NCBI GenBank assembly: GCA_037783545.1
Contig: JBBELK010000096.1
Coordinates: 1,302,001 to 1,366,000, forward strand
Reading direction: 5' to 3'
DNA: 64,000 bases
From: Henricia sp. BOLD:AAB3569
Taxonomy: Eukaryota; Echinodermata; Asteroidea; Spinulosida; Echinasteridae
A model generated the notes under the pieces. It worked only from the letters and a program-made list of their open reading frames with translations, was not told where the DNA came from and did no database searches. A program made the translations under genes and the position numbers. Positions 19,001 to 34,000 of the stretch are shown in pieces (position 1 is the stretch's first letter; the number at the start of each line of letters is the position of its first letter).

Positions 19001-22000
19001 TTAATATGTGGCAGACCACTGGTGGCCGCTGACTACTGCTAGTGGTCTGTGGCTTGGCGCAGTAAAACGCTGCCACTTCAGATACCGCCGGTGGTTTTTT
19101 TGGTCAGCATGTCGATGCCGATCAGCCGCCTCCCAGCCGACGGCGATCTGACGGTGGCTTGCGCACTGGATTATTACTACTGGTCATTTCAATCACTTTA
19201 AATCAATCCGAAAACCTAGCTCAGCTCCTTGAAGGTATACATTACCGCCCGGTTGCATGTCACACAACAGTTATAATTATCAAACATCTCCTTCACAGGC
19301 TTACATGTACATGTACTTTTTTTTTCACCTCAGATGATAGTAACAGAAAAATACCTTGCTCGAGGGCACACACATCATATGCGAGCAGGTCACTTACCCA
19401 GAATCCTTTGAAATCCTTTGCGGTCTTCAGTTCAAGCAACCGTTCTCCTCGGCCATAGACCGATCCTGTAAGCCCCGCCCACGTAGAAACGCGGCTAGCA
19501 ACGTCGAAGTGCGCATAATCATTAGATTAACCAAGTAGATTACCATTGTCCTTTAGAATGATTAATTGGTGGAAATTGTTGGGGCGGGGCTTAAACGCTC
19601 CTGGATTGGTATATTCCTCAACGGCCATGATGTTTTTGTCTCAAAATGTACAATTCCGCCTACATGTACTGTACCGAAAAACTGCCTGGGTATCCCAGAA
19701 TGGGTTTGACGTTGGAAGTACCCAAATATTCCATATGAATCCTGTGATATGAATTTATAAAGTTTTAATACCAAAAAAGGTGTTTTTTGCCCCAAAATGG
19801 CTGTTGCCATGGCAACCATTGAAAAAAAGATGAAACAAACCATTTAAAAAAATCAACGATTCCACTGCTTACAATATCCACTTGTTATATTTTGTATTTA
19901 AGCCTGCAAACTCTTTTTATAAGGAAAATAATAAAAAACGTGATTTTGTCCCAAAAACCATGTTTTTTTCACCAAAATTGTATAAAACTACCACTTGAGA
20001 GTAATAATAATAATGAAAATTTATAATGCGCCGGTATCCATCAAAAAAGATGCTCATGGCGCAGCGAGACACATTAAAAATCTAATATCACAATCATGGA
20101 GTTCAGTCAGTTAATGAGATTTCATCAAATGTGTTTTAAGTGATGTTTTAAAAGTTGCAAGTGATGGCGATAGCTTGATGTGTTCTGGTAACTTGTTTCA
20201 CAAGGATGAAGCTGCTGAGGCAAAGGACCTTTCACCCCAAGATCTCTTGGAATAAACTTTCGCTAGGAGGAGTTTGTTGTTGGATCTCATGGATTCACGA
20301 TTTGAATGATGCCGTTGGACTAGTTCGGAAAGATATGATGGTAGCCTGCCTGTAGTGGAGCGGTAAACATACATTAAAATGTTGAAGCATATCCTGTCCT
20401 TGATAGGTAGCCAATGCAGATTCCTTAAGATCGGAGTGATGTGTTGACTTCTTTTAGTCTTAGTGACAATCCTAGTAGCTATGTTCTGAAGACGAGACAG
20501 ACGACTCAACTGATTTTCCGGTAGCAAGTATAATAGTGAGTTTCCCATATCAAGGCGGCTGGTGACGTAGGCGTGGATGAGGATTTATGTTGCGTCCTGG
20601 GTAAGGTATTTCCTGATGAGCCCAATGTTGCGTAAGTGCATTGACGAAAACCTACACATTGAAGATATATGTGTGCTTTGAGTGACATCGTGGAGTCAAA
20701 AATGGCTCCCAGATTCCGTACTTCAGATGATGCGGGGACATCAGAAACTCCTATACGGATATGTCCAATGTTAATTTTGCTGCGCTGTTGTTTTGAGCCA
20801 AATATGATAAATTCAGATTTATCATCATTCAGCTTCAAAAAGTTAGCTGACATCCAGTCGCGGATTTCCTCAATGCACTGCTCCACTTGATGAATGGCCA
20901 GTTCCGCTTTATTTTGGTCGGGATCAAAGGAAACGTAGATTTGCGTGTCATCGGCATAAAAGTGGTAATGGAGGCCGTGCTTTGCGGATGATGTTTCCAA
21001 GAGGACCAGTGTAGAGTGAGAACAAAACTGGTCCAAGGACGGATCCTTGGGGGACACCTGTTTTTAGGGTCGTTGGGCTCGAAACTTTGTCGTGAATTTG
21101 TACTCGTTGCGAACGGTTGGTGAGGAAGGACTGGAACCATTTTAATGCCATACCATCTATACCAAGTTGCTGAAGTCGTTGTAGTAGTATGTGGTGATCA
21201 ACAGTGTCAAAAGCGGATGATAAATCAAGAAGAACAAGTGCAACGAGCTTTCTATTATCCATGGCAGTCAATATGTCATTCTGAACTCTAACCAATGCAG
21301 TTTCAACGCTGTGATTGGCTCGATATGCAGACTGACATTTGTCGAGAAGACTGCGTTTATGAAGAAAAGAGGACACTCTGGCAAGCACGACACGTTCAAG
21401 CAATTTGGAAATAAATGGGAGGTTGGAGACTGGGCGGTAATTCTTCATTGTCTCTGGATCGAGGTTGGATTTCTTAAGCAGCGGTCGCACAATGGCGGAC
21501 TTGAGTGATGAAGGGACAATTCCTGATGCAAGTGTATGATTGGTTCAAAACGCGAGTTAAAATTGGTGCAAGTGTGTCAGCACATTTCTTGAGCAGGTCA
21601 GTCGGAATTGGGTCGAGGCAACAGGTCTTGGGAGGAGAATGAAGAAGTATCTTCTTAATCTCGTAAGAAGATGCTGGTTCAAATAAAGTTAACTCTGTGG
21701 ACGGAATTGATGCAGTACTAGGGAAAGTGTCACGTATATGTTGAATCTTCTGAGTAAAGAAGTCGGAAAATCTGCAAGCAAGGTCGTCGACAGATTTCAT
21801 GGAAGGAAGCTTAGATGGTTTCTTGCGGTGTAGAAGTTGGTCAGTGACTCGAAACAGCTGTTTTTGATCTGATGAGTTGGTGATGAGTGTTGAGAAATGT
21901 TTCGTTTTCCTCTCACGGATGAGGTAATTAACAATGTTCCGTTAAGGAATTGATGTCAATACTGCCAAGATCTCTGGTGGTAACAGTCTTGGTCGGAACA

Positions 22001-25000
22001 CATGGCTTCTGGAGAGAGAGCTTACAGATTATGGCATTGTGGTCCGAGATTCCCTCTTGAACGGAAATACCGGAGACTGGTGAATCATCGCTGGCTCGTG
22101 TTATTAATAAATCAAGGGTATGTCCGTCTTTATGTGTAGAACTTGTGATATGCTGACGAAGATTGTTAGATGATAATAAATCTAAAAACCGATTTGCATC
22201 CGAGTCAGCAGGATCATCAACATGAATATTGAAGTCACCGGCAATGATGAGTTTAGATGAACTCAGGACATAAGAGTCGAGGAGGTCGTTGAATTCTTGA
22301 AGAAACTGAGTAAATGTAGTAGTGTTTGAGCTCTTGGGAGGTTTGTAAAGGACAATGAGGGAGATGGTGGAAGATGACGATGATAATTCAAGCTCAAGAG
22401 ATTCGAAAGATGCAAACTTTCGATGACTGGAGACCTTCACGGGTAATGTAGACCTTGAGAGAAAGGCGACTCCCCCTCCTCTTCTATTGGGTCGGGCAAC
22501 ATGATGGAGAGCATAGCCATTTGGGGTTATTTCACTGATTAGGGTTGAATCATCCGGTCGAAGCCAGGATTCACAAACAGCCACAGCATCTAGATTATTC
22601 TCCAAAACAAAGTCTAGAAGTTCAATGCTTTTGTTCCGGACTGAGCGAGCATTTAATATGCAACATTTAACCTGAGAAGTATGCTGGCTTGCAGGAAATG
22701 TTTTGTTTGTAGGTGAAGCACTTCTTGATTTGTCCAGAATTCCAAGACTGTCCAAGATCTTCCAAGTACTTTGGGGCAGTTGATGGGGTGATGATTTGAG
22801 TCCGAGTAATTGCTGTCTTGAATAGGACAATTTCTGATTGGAAAGGTTCTTAATATCCAAAGAGTCATTGTCACCTCCCAGTGCGCAAGCCGCGGTCGGG
22901 CCGTCAGCGGCCCGCTAGCGGCACCGCTAGCGGCACCGCTAGCGGGCCGCTGGTGGCAGCCACCTGCGGACCGCTAGTGCTCCGTTGGCGATTGAGGAGC
23001 GGCAGTGGCACTGGTGGATTGCCACTGGATACCGCTAGTGGTTCGCTAGTAGCTCGGGAGCTGTAAAACGCTGTTCGCGTGCCACTTGCTGGTCGGTGTG
23101 CCGATGCCGACCGGCAGCTTCCCAGCCGACGGCAGCCGACGGCGGTCCGTCGGTGGCTTGCGCATCTCTGGGCCCAGGATTTGTATGTACATCACCACCA
23201 ATTAAGAGGCGATGCTGAAATGTTGCAGTGGAATTGCTGTAGTATGACGTACGAGTCCGCAGAAAATGGCCATGTTTAAATTGACCAGTACACTTGGTCA
23301 TTAATAGTTTACTGCATGCAGGTGAATGCTGTGATACCCATTGTCCCTGTGCAGTGATCCGATGACACAGCAGAAGCAACAGAGTAATGTGAAGACAACC
23401 CATGGTGATCCTTTGTTGGCAACAAGGCTTAGTGACCACATCCTATTGTCCATGGATTAGCATAGTTGATAAGCATCACTGCTGGTGACCTTGTAGCAGG
23501 AAATCCAAAGAGTAATGACTGCACAAAAATTTGGCAGAAGTTGTCACAAATCCACCAAAATCTTGAAGGTGTCACAACATAAGATGAAAAGAATAGATCC
23601 AGTAGCTTCTCTGATAAAAGACCATGATGGTGATATAAGAATGACACCCAAATGCTTCCAGGAAGATGCTAAAAACAGCAGATGTTAATGGAGCACTGGA
23701 GAGCACGTGTGTCTCTGTGTGTCTCTTAAAAACTTGTTTCCTTTTTTTATACAGAAACAAGGTGCGATAATTATTATCGGCAACTTTTACGAGACCAAGG
23801 CGAGACTGTGTTTTGCCAAGCTTATAAAGAAGGAATATATGGGAAAAGATACGTGTGGATTATCCCGGGTAGGCGAGTTTGCTTAGAATCCTGCTGAGCA
23901 AAATACCCTGCTTAGAATGTCCATCATACAAAAAAATGTGCCCAAGGTGGTCATCTTTCAAAAAAATATGATGAGCCTTTGTCCCCCAATATGGTACCGA
24001 CATCCATTTTTAGGGGGTATTGGCCCATGGACTATGTTACTGTATACATAAATTCTGAACCGAAATTGCCTCGGTACAATTTCCAAATGAACACTGAAAA
24101 AACTTGTTTCCTTTTTTTATACAGAAACAAGGTGCGAGAATTATTATCGGCAACTTTTACGAGACCAAGGCGAGACTGGTGTTTTGCCAAGCTTATAAAG
24201 AAGGAATATATGGGAAAAGATACGTGTGGATTATCCCGGGTAAGCGAGTTTGCTTAGAATCCTGCTGAGCAAAATACCCTGCTTAGCACACACAAAAACA
24301 TTTACCCCGAATATACAATAGGGTGCTTTCATCGGACGATAATGCGCTTTCAATTAATATAACCAGCCATTGAAGCGTGTATAGACACCAGTCAGGCCCA
24401 CCATGGGAAATCTGGGCCCAAGCCAAGCCCCATTGATTTGTGTACCCTGCATAATAGAAGCTATCAATCATCCAGTGACACACTGTGAGCAACAGCTGGT
24501 TGCAACCAATGGCCTGAAATAGAAATAGCTACAGGGTACAGCGCTTCCGGAGTCTCCTTTTAAAAAAAATCCTTTTAATTATGCACTTAGAACGCTACTT
24601 TTCGAATTATGAATTTATTTACAGGATGGTACAGCCACCAGTGGTGGTTATTTGAAGACAGTGCGGAAAAACACGACTGTACCAAGGACCAAATGTCCGA
24701 GGCCGTACAGGGATACTTCACTACCGACGCGCTGTCACTTAGCCTTGCCGAACAACCCGGCGTGGCTGGCATAGTGAGTACGCTTTAAAAAAACACATAT
24801 TCTATCCGATTTTCCCCCTTCATTCTCAGGCAATGTCGAGTCGACGTCTTAACCACTTGAACACTTGGCGAGACAGATACGACTGACGCAATTAAAGCTC
24901 TTATAAAATCTTTTAAGTAGACCTTATTATAATGGGAAAGTCATTTTATTCCTCAAAAAGTGCGCGCGTTTTGACCCTTGACCTCGCAGTAATCAGCAGC

Positions 25001-28000
25001 TGCCCGAGTTCGCTCGTACCCATTGGCCAAACCTTATACGACACGTGACCACGAGGTCGCCTCTTTTTCTTGTAAACGGACGAAAACACGATTTGTTTTT
25101 CTCCAGCAGGCAAGGCAGGTTTTGCACACAGTACACTCATTTCATATAGTCTGGTGCCATTCGAAACAACTATTTATATTTTGTCAAACTTATTCAGGGG
25201 ACACAACCGAAAACGGCTCATTGGTAAATAAAATAACGGGGCCTGCTTTCGCGGTCATAACTAGAAACATGTTTATGACGCCATCCATCATATAACAACC
25301 AGTAAGTTTTGGCTGCTGACGACCGAATTTGATCATTTGTTTGATGAGTAATTCCGACAGAAACGTTTCTAATTAAATGTTTTCACTTTTAACAGACGAC
25401 AGCCGATTTTTTTGCGGAATACAAAGAGTACGTTGGCGGGAAACCGGAGCTTTTATCGGGGTACCAGGAGACACCTTATGGCTTCGATAGCTTGTGGACA
25501 ATCGCACTGGCGCTACAGAAAGCTGAGAAACGACTTCAAGCAATGGGTAGGGTTTATAACATAACGTCACGCTTTATTTACGTGTGAGCATTTCTATGAG
25601 TCTCTGAGGCCAATTTTGGTGCAATATTTTGTCTGTGCTGTCAAATGCCCTTAGAATTTTAACACCATTTTTTTCGCACGTTTAGTCGTGACATTTTAAA
25701 AAATCCCTTTAACAGTTAAACGTAATACGCGTCAGCCCTTGAACATATAAAAAGCGATTTATTTCGGTTACCTTTCACATCAAAGAGTAATAGCTAAATG
25801 CTAGTGACTTCGCAAAAACATTTTAATTTCGGTCTTGTAACGTAAATTTACATACCGATAGTATGGTCATGTTACGACGTGGTTTAAAACGTAAAAAAGT
25901 GAAGTAAATTAAAAACTTAAAGCTTTCAAGCTGCCGTTTTGTATTAAGAAAACTTTCTATTTTCATGAGATGGTGAAACCTAATAGCAGAAGTCAGCAGT
26001 CGGCAGTCAGCATTGCATGAAATTTGATCGTTCCGTGTCGGAAATGAGACATTTCTACGATTATTAAAGCACGTATATCCTTGGATATTATAGGCACGTG
26101 ATACACTACCCATCTCGCGCCACGCAGCTTGGCGTGAGGGTCAAGCCCCGTCTGTCTACACTGGCAAATATTTCACATAAAACACCACAAAACTTCAAGT
26201 TTGGTCATGTTTTTCAGAAAGGTTTGCAGGTGTGGACGGCACATAACATATTAGCAAACACCAGCAAACTTCGCCAAACTGTGTTTGCTGGGGTATGGAC
26301 ATGCAGCTATATATTGGCAAACATCTGCTTGCTCATGTTGTATGTCTGAACCAATCATTAACCAGTTTCAGGTCATGTGATTAGAGCCAGCCAATCGTGA
26401 TCACGTGACCTTTCAAGAAGTTTGTTAATGTAAAACATCTGCAAACATATATGTTATGGTGATGTTTGCAAACAAAATGTTTGCAAGTGTTTAAATAACC
26501 CTGAATGCCGCAATGGGGCGACATTTCGGGAAGACTCTCCCCGGGGACCACCGAAATTTCGGCAAGAATCACTCAAAATGACACCTTATTTTTTTACCCA
26601 AAGCTTCCAGAGATGGTCACAGACCTAAGAGACACAGTTCTAGACCTAATAAAAATGGTTCTCGATTTAAAAAAAAATGGTTTTTGACCTAACAAAATGA
26701 TTTTTAAACTCAAAAATATTAGGGCGACACCAAAATGTCGCCCTATTGAGCACGTCGCCCTAAATATACCTTTTTTACACACGATTTGTCGCCCTATCCT
26801 ACAATTCATAGTTTTTTGCCAGTGTAGACGAGGCATACAGTAGGTACATGTATAGGGTGGTGGAAACATTTCCTCGCAGAACATTTTATTTTGACTGCGA
26901 TGTTAAGTTGGGTCTTCATTTTACATCCATGCAATCGAACCTTGTTACTTGTTAGTAGAAACAAGCATCCTTTGTGCGTTATCAATGTAAAATCAGTGAA
27001 CTGTTTCCCTGAGCTTCAGCAGCGAATGTTAGATTACCAGCGAATGTTTATAGACCCAGACAGAATCCCTTTTCACGCTTTATAGTAGTCACGCTTTATA
27101 GTATTTTCCTTGTTATAACAGGAAACCTGTATTATCAGGAATTGAAACAATGAGGAACAAGGACTCGTGACCTCAAATTGTTCTTGTTACAAGCAGAATG
27201 TTGTATTAACAGATTGTTGTAGATTATTGTAGACTCGGAGATGAGACCGTATAGAGAGCATGCTATCCATGTGTAGGCTACTGTGTATGAGAAACGGCTA
27301 TTTTGGACTTCTATTTTTTTTCCCTTTCTTTTTCTTCTTTCTCAAACCCCATATAAATACTAAAGCATAAAAGGTGACCGCAGAATTCTTGTAATCAATG
27401 TGGGTTTTCTTAACTTCACCTACACATATGTTTCCATTTCCATTTCTTGCTCAAGACCCACCCAAGACGATTGCTAATTTCACTTACGAGGATACAGAAA
27501 TGGCGGACATCTTTTTCGAGATAATGACTGCTACTAACTTTGAGGGCGTTTCGGTAAGTTGTGCTTATTTCCAAAGCTCTAAAAATCAAAGGAAATTTAG
27601 AGTTGTCGTCTTGTGCGCACAAGGCATGCTGCTAAAAAATCAGACAATAACCCTAAATATTTATGACATAACGCTTTGTTTGCATATGCGTTTTTCTACG
27701 GATCAACAAACCATTTGGGTTCGTTGGGGCTCTAACAGCAAAACGCACAATGTAACCAAGAATGGTGCCATCATTACTTAAACAGCTAGAATCCCTCTTC
27801 CACATTTTTTGAGTTTTTCTGTTTATCATGGAGGTGTATGTGTCTACAACACTATCACAACTTGTTTTTCACAAAAAATCGACAGGCTTTTGCTTAAAAC
27901 GTAAAGCAGTTCCGACCCTCTTCACCCGAAATTCTGAAACGCTCGAGGTCACTTGGTCTGTTTATCAACAGGGTTTTGACGTCATCCTGAGAAACATACA

Positions 28001-31000
28001 AAACGGTCTGTGCAGTATTGAATGGAAAATACACGAAGTGAATGTTTATCATGCCTGTTTTGTCCTTGTAATTCAAAATACAAACGTGAACAACAATCTA
28101 CTTGTAGCCAACCACAGCTACAGGCAAAGGAATGTCAAAGGGTCCCAGGTACAAATACGCTTCCTTGGTTTCTTGATTAAAGTCAACGTTTATTAACTCT
28201 AACAATCGGTGAAATTACAGGTCAATCAATAAATTTGGTAAACAAAACAACTGTCCACGTGTCGTTATTCTGGGGTGTGGATTAACTTGATGATTTACAC
28301 TGGTGTGGACTGTACTGATTCACTTGCGATTGTCTGAAGGTAATTCAATCTGAGGTGTTTAGGAACTTCACTGGGTGTTAATTATAGATGAAGACTCATT
28401 CATAGGTGTAGCTAGACTTATAGGGTTTACATGAAGTCCGGTTGAAGATGAAGGTTTGCTAAGAAGATGGTTTCAAATGAAGGTTTTCAAATGAACTATG
28501 AAGTCTTGAAGGTTTTGCTGCAAAATACAAACATAATTTACGCTATGATTCTATCAGTAATTCTCTATCCAAAGGTACAGATTACATGTTCATGTACTAA
28601 ATAAAATGCAAGACTCTCAACCTACAGTCACGTATGACCGATGCACAATTTTCTAACATGTGCAAATTCGCCAAATAAACGATTCAAAATGTTGCTCTAA
28701 ATTTCTCCATTTTCACAAATAATAACAAAAAATAACTACGGTGGCTCCAAAGTGCCATGTCCGCTACATCCCGGCCCCGATGACGCGTCGAAAGACTGTC
28801 ATCTTCAGCAGCAGTCAAGGACATGGACGAAGAAGCTAATGCTCAAACTGCATTATGAACGGTACAGTTAAACAGTCAACTCTGGGGGTCGCTCGGCATC
28901 AGGTTCTCTATTGGCTACCGTAGCCAACTGTGACTCCAGTAGGCAGATCTTATCTGTGGGTCTGTCGTACTCTCTACTATGGGTCTTGACTCGTACTGAG
29001 CGGACACATCCATCCTTCCCGGGGAAGGTGTCCAAAATTATTCCCAGCGGCCATTGTGAGCGAGGTGTGTTCTCGTGGCAAATCAGGACAAGATCCCCGA
29101 CCTGCAGGTTTCTGTGTCGGTACAGCCACTTCTGACGCTGTTGTAACGTAGGCAGGTACTCTTTAAGCCAGCGATGCCAGAATATGTCTGCCATATACTG
29201 GATTTGACGCCATCGCCGCTTGTACAAATATTGCTTGACGAAAGATCCGGGTACGCGTGGTAGGCTTGGGCCAGCCCGAAGAAGCAAGAGATGATTCGGT
29301 GTAAGTGCTGATGGATCATTGGGGTCGTCTGAAAGCTTCGTTATCGGTCGACCATTGATGATGTTCTCTACGATGCACATCAGCGTAACTAGGCCTTCGT
29401 CATCAAGGGTCTGTTGTTGAAGAAGACCTTTCAAAACGGTGCGGACAGATCGAATTCGGCGCTCCCACACGCCGCCCATATGGGAGGCAGCTGGTGGGTA
29501 GAAGATCCACTTGATCTCGCGCTGGTGTAGGAAGGTCTCAATTCGGTGTTGGTTCCATTCTTGGAGTGCACGTCGGAGTTCACGTTTAGCTCCTACAAAG
29601 TTGGTACCGTTGTCTGAACGGAACTCTTTGGGTTCCCCACGACGGCTAATAAAGCGCTGGAGTGCGTTGATAAATTTATCGGTGTCCAGGCTGTAGCAGA
29701 CCTCGATATGAACTGCTTTTGTCACTAAGCAGGTGAAGAGGCATCCATATCTCTTCACTTCACTACGGGATCTCTTGACCATGAAGGGTCCAAAGAAGTC
29801 GATGCTCACAGCGCTGAAGGGTGCTTCTCGAGGCGTCACTCGATCTCGAGGAAGATCAGCCATCATCTGCGATTCTGGTTTTGCTCTGGTTTTGGGTCCC
29901 AAGTACACGCTTGATAGCTCTGCGTCCTCTTATGGGCCAAAACCTTTGGCGGACTTCTGCAAGGGTTCTCTCAGTGCCGGCATGTCCACACTGAACATGC
30001 TTAATGCTTAATGATGAGATCGGTCACAGGGTGGTCACAAGGCATCAAGTATGGGTGCTTAGCCTCTTCAGGTATGTCGGCGTTGGCAAGACGCCCTCCA
30101 ACGCATATGAGTCCATTGGTCGAAGTAACTGGGGACAACTTCTGAACTTTTGCTCACAGCGAGCTTCTGCAGCTTTACTGCGCAATACTCCTTTGTAGCG
30201 GAGTATCCATCCAACCACTACTTTCAGCTTACTCCATGAGGAGTATCGTCGGAATAGGTCATCAATGATACATGTACTCGGTTTGGTAGTGGCATCAACG
30301 GAGTAGACTTGGGTTTCCCTTTTAACTTCAGGATCTTTGTCGAGTTGGTGCTTGAGGTCTGGTTGTTCAGGTCAGGTATCGATCTCCTTCGTCAGGAAGG
30401 TTGGACCATTGATCCATCGGTCGCTGCTGATGAGTTGTTCAGCCGTCATTCCCCTGGAGACTTCGTCCGCGGGGTTCCGGTTCGAGTCAACATGTCTCCA
30501 CTGAGATGGCAAGGAGTGGTCATGAATGAGGGCAATGCGATTGGCGACGAAGGTCTTGAACTGTTTCTCTAAGTTACGGAGATACTGGAGCACAATCGTG
30601 CTATCCGTCTAGAAGACTGACTCGAAGGTCACTTGCATGTGGTGTCTCAGTTATTGGTCCAAATTCACAGCAACAACTGCCGCTGCGAGCTCCATCCTGG
30701 GTATAGTACTGGGTTTTGGTGGAGCGAGCTTGGCTTTTGACATCAGGAATGTGCAGTGAGCTTTGCCGTGAATGTCAACACTGCGAAGATAGGAGACGGC
30801 ACCGTATGCCCTCTCCGAGACATCAGCGAAGTGGTGCAACTGGGCTGTTGCGATTGCTTCCACGCTGGCTGGTTTCACACATCGGGGTATATTTAAGTTA
30901 CTGATCAATGGCAAATCTTGTAACCAGCGATGCCATTGCTCAGCTACATCGTCCGGCATTGGATCGTCCCATCCGGTCTTCAGACGGCAGAGAGCCTGGA

Positions 31001-34000
31001 ACATCATCTTGGCCCTTAATACAAAGGGGCTGACAAAGCCAAGGGGGTCGAATATCGAACTGGCTATGCTCAACAGGCCTCGCCGGGTGTAGGGTTTATC
31101 CTCCACATTGGAGTTGAAGGTGAAACTGTCGGTCTCAACTTGCCACAGCACTCCAAGTGCCCTTTCGGACAGTATGTGTTCCTTGTCTAGGTCTATGCTT
31201 GAAACTGACTTTGCGCACTCTTCAACTGGTACAGACTTTAAGACTGCGCGGGAGTTACTCAACCACTTGGTGAGTCGGAACCCTCCATGGGTCAGCAAGC
31301 TGCGCAGCTGGCTCACTAATCTTACCGCTTCCTCTTCAGTAGGCACGGACTTTAGGTAAAAGTTGCGTTCCACGGTCTGTATGGTACTTGGGTCATATTC
31401 AGCTCGATGATCACTAGCTGTTTGCTTCAAGGCAAAATTGGAACAGCTAGGACTCCAGACTCCTCCAAAGAGATGAGTCGTCATACGGTATACTTCAGGG
31501 TGTCGTTGGGGGTCATCTGCTTCCCACCACAGGAAGCGGAGCACATCTCGGTCTTTGGGTGTCACATGAACTTGGTTGAACATCCCTTCGATGTCGGCCA
31601 TCAGTGCTATGCGTTCCTGCCGAAACCGCAAAAGCACTCCAATCAATTCATTGGTCAGGTCTGGACCTCGGTGGATGAAGTCATTGAGCGAGGTATAGTG
31701 ATACTGAGCAGAACAGTCAAAGACTATTCTGACCTTGTCTGGTTTGCGTGGGCTTATTACTGGATGATGAGGCAGATACTAAACACATCCGTCTTCTTTG
31801 CCAAGTTCCGTCGTGGAAACTTGCTCGGCGTATCATTTCTCAAGGAGGTCACGAATTCCACTGGTATACTTTGTCATAAGTGTTGGGTCCTTCTGAAGGC
31901 GCTTCCCCAACAGCTTCAATCTTTGTTCAGCTACCAACCTGTTGTTAGGCAGGTGTAGCGGTCTCTGCTTGAATGGAATGTCCATGGAGTAATTGGAACC
32001 ATCATGATGGAGATATGTCTCCCAGATCAGTAAGGCTTTTCGGTCACTGACTGAGAGGGCATTGGTGTCATCGCCGACATTCTCAAGCTTCCAGAATTTC
32101 TCCACCTGTCGATGAAGATCGATGTCAGATTTCACAAAGTAGGTCTTTGTTGGCTTGGTTTCTTTACGGAGGTTAACTGGACCATTCAGTGTCCAGCCGA
32201 GCACTGTTCTTGTTGCATATGGCTCTCCTGCAGAGCCAGTACGAACTTCTCGTGGTGTCATGATGTCTGGAGCATCTTGCCCAATCAGGAGGTGAACTTC
32301 CTTGGCATTGACATCAGGTAATTCGATGTCACGAAGGTGAAGCCAACGCTTCAGCTCTTCTTGGGTTACAAGACTGTCGAGGCCAATATTCATCCGAGGT
32401 CTGGTGAACACGTTGAACAAGGAGAACAATAATAATAATAATACTAATAAACCAACGTTTATATAGCGCATTACAGATCAGTGATCCCCCAATGCGCTTC
32501 ACAGTAAAACACTTTTTAAAAGACGAATAGACTGATGCCGAACAGACCAGCTGCCGACCATTACATTTAGTAAAAAACACCTAGTTAAAAATACGTCCAA
32601 ATTACACAATATCACAAGACAAAATCGCCATCACATCCGCGAAAACGAAAAGAAGAAAAAGATACAGCACAAGAAAGCGAACACAAAAGAACAAGCAACA
32701 GTTAAAGTGTAAACAAGTATGTTTTCAGGGATGACTTGAAGCTTCCTAATGAATCAGCACACTTGATGTGCATGGGCAATTCATTCCAGTGTGTTGAAGC
32801 AGCAGCTGCAAATGACCGTTTTCCGTACACTGTTGATGTCTGTACTGTTTCAAGAAAGTATTTGTTACCAGACCTAAGAGAGCGTGTGGGCTTGTATTCA
32901 TAAATTAAGTCAGATATGTATTCGGGTGCAAGCCCATTCAGTGACTTATAGGTTGTAAGTAGGATCTTATAGATGATCCGTTTTCGTACTGGCAACCAGT
33001 GCAACTGATGAAGAACTGGACCTATATGTTCCCGTCTTCTTACGCAGGCGACAATCCTAGCTGCGGTGTTCTGTACTTGCTGCAATTTAGCAATTTCGTA
33101 ATTGCAACAATCCAGACGTGAACTAACAAAGGCGTGCACAAGCCACTCGGCAGATGCCTGATCAAGGTACTTACGAACTTGACCTATTTTCCGAAGAGCA
33201 ATGTTCGCGGCTGTACAAATGTTGTTTACATGAGATGACAAACATAAATGGTTGTCAATAATTACACCAAGGTTTCGTGCAGATGAAACAGTGTGCACTA
33301 ATTCTGAGCCAATCTGAAGGTGATTAATGGAAACACTGCTTCTTAAGAATTTGCTTCTTAAGTGATATGAAGAATTTCAGTCTTGCCGCTATTCAATTTA
33401 AGCTGATTGTCGGTCATCCACTTCTTGACATCAGAAATGCAAAGCTTAAGTTGTTCAATGGCGGAAGAAGCATTAGCAGGATTGAAAACCATGTACATCT
33501 GCGTATCATCAGCATACATCATTAGTTCAACACCAGGGTGAGACTTAACGATGTCTTCCAATGGCGCAATGTACATGGTAAAACAAAGTGGGCCGAGCAC
33601 GGACTCTTGTGGTACCCCGTCAATAAGTGGAGAAAGTTCTGATTGAGCACCATTTATGACAACAGACTGAAACCGCTTATCTAGATACGACTGAAACCAA
33701 CGGCGAACAGTGCCATACCGATTAGTAAATCTCTGCAGCAAGATGGTGTGATTAATCGTGTCGAACGCTGCTGTCAAATCAAGTAAGACCAGCACAACTT
33801 CACCATGTGTGTCAACCGCACGAAGAAGATCATTACAGACACGTATTAAAGCAGTCTCAGTCGAATGGTGCTTACGATAAGCCGACTGTCTAGTACCGTG
33901 CAGATGATTTAAATCAAGATGTTCAGTCAGTTGAATTGCCACACATCTCTCAACAATCTTAGAGATAAAAGACAGATTGGATATGGGTCTATAATTACTC

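Larger units (their letters stand above)
20004..23725 (-). mobile_element. Degenerate CR1/L2-group LINE
   Basis: A non-LTR retrotransposon on the minus strand. Its 3' end carries a TAA/ATT microsatellite (about 20004-20020). From 5' to 3' it shows a hydrophobic N-terminus with a 2A-like motif (23,165-23,439), an AP endonuclease (21928-22878), a linker (21474-21800), and reverse transcriptase with YADD plus C-terminal region (20948-21490, 20506-21057, 20198-20548). Frames change several times, so it is dead. A 0.29-kb MITE interrupts it at 22879-23164. The 5' limit is not exact. Confidence 0.75.

Noticed and set aside
18440..19150. Possible CRISPR-like array
   Set aside because: The units are degenerate, have no unique spacers and sit in a metazoan intron, so this is a minisatellite-like MITE array.
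23755..23868. Functional alternative receptor exon
   Set aside because: It lacks one base relative to the intact copy and would shift the frame, so it is listed as a decayed duplicate.
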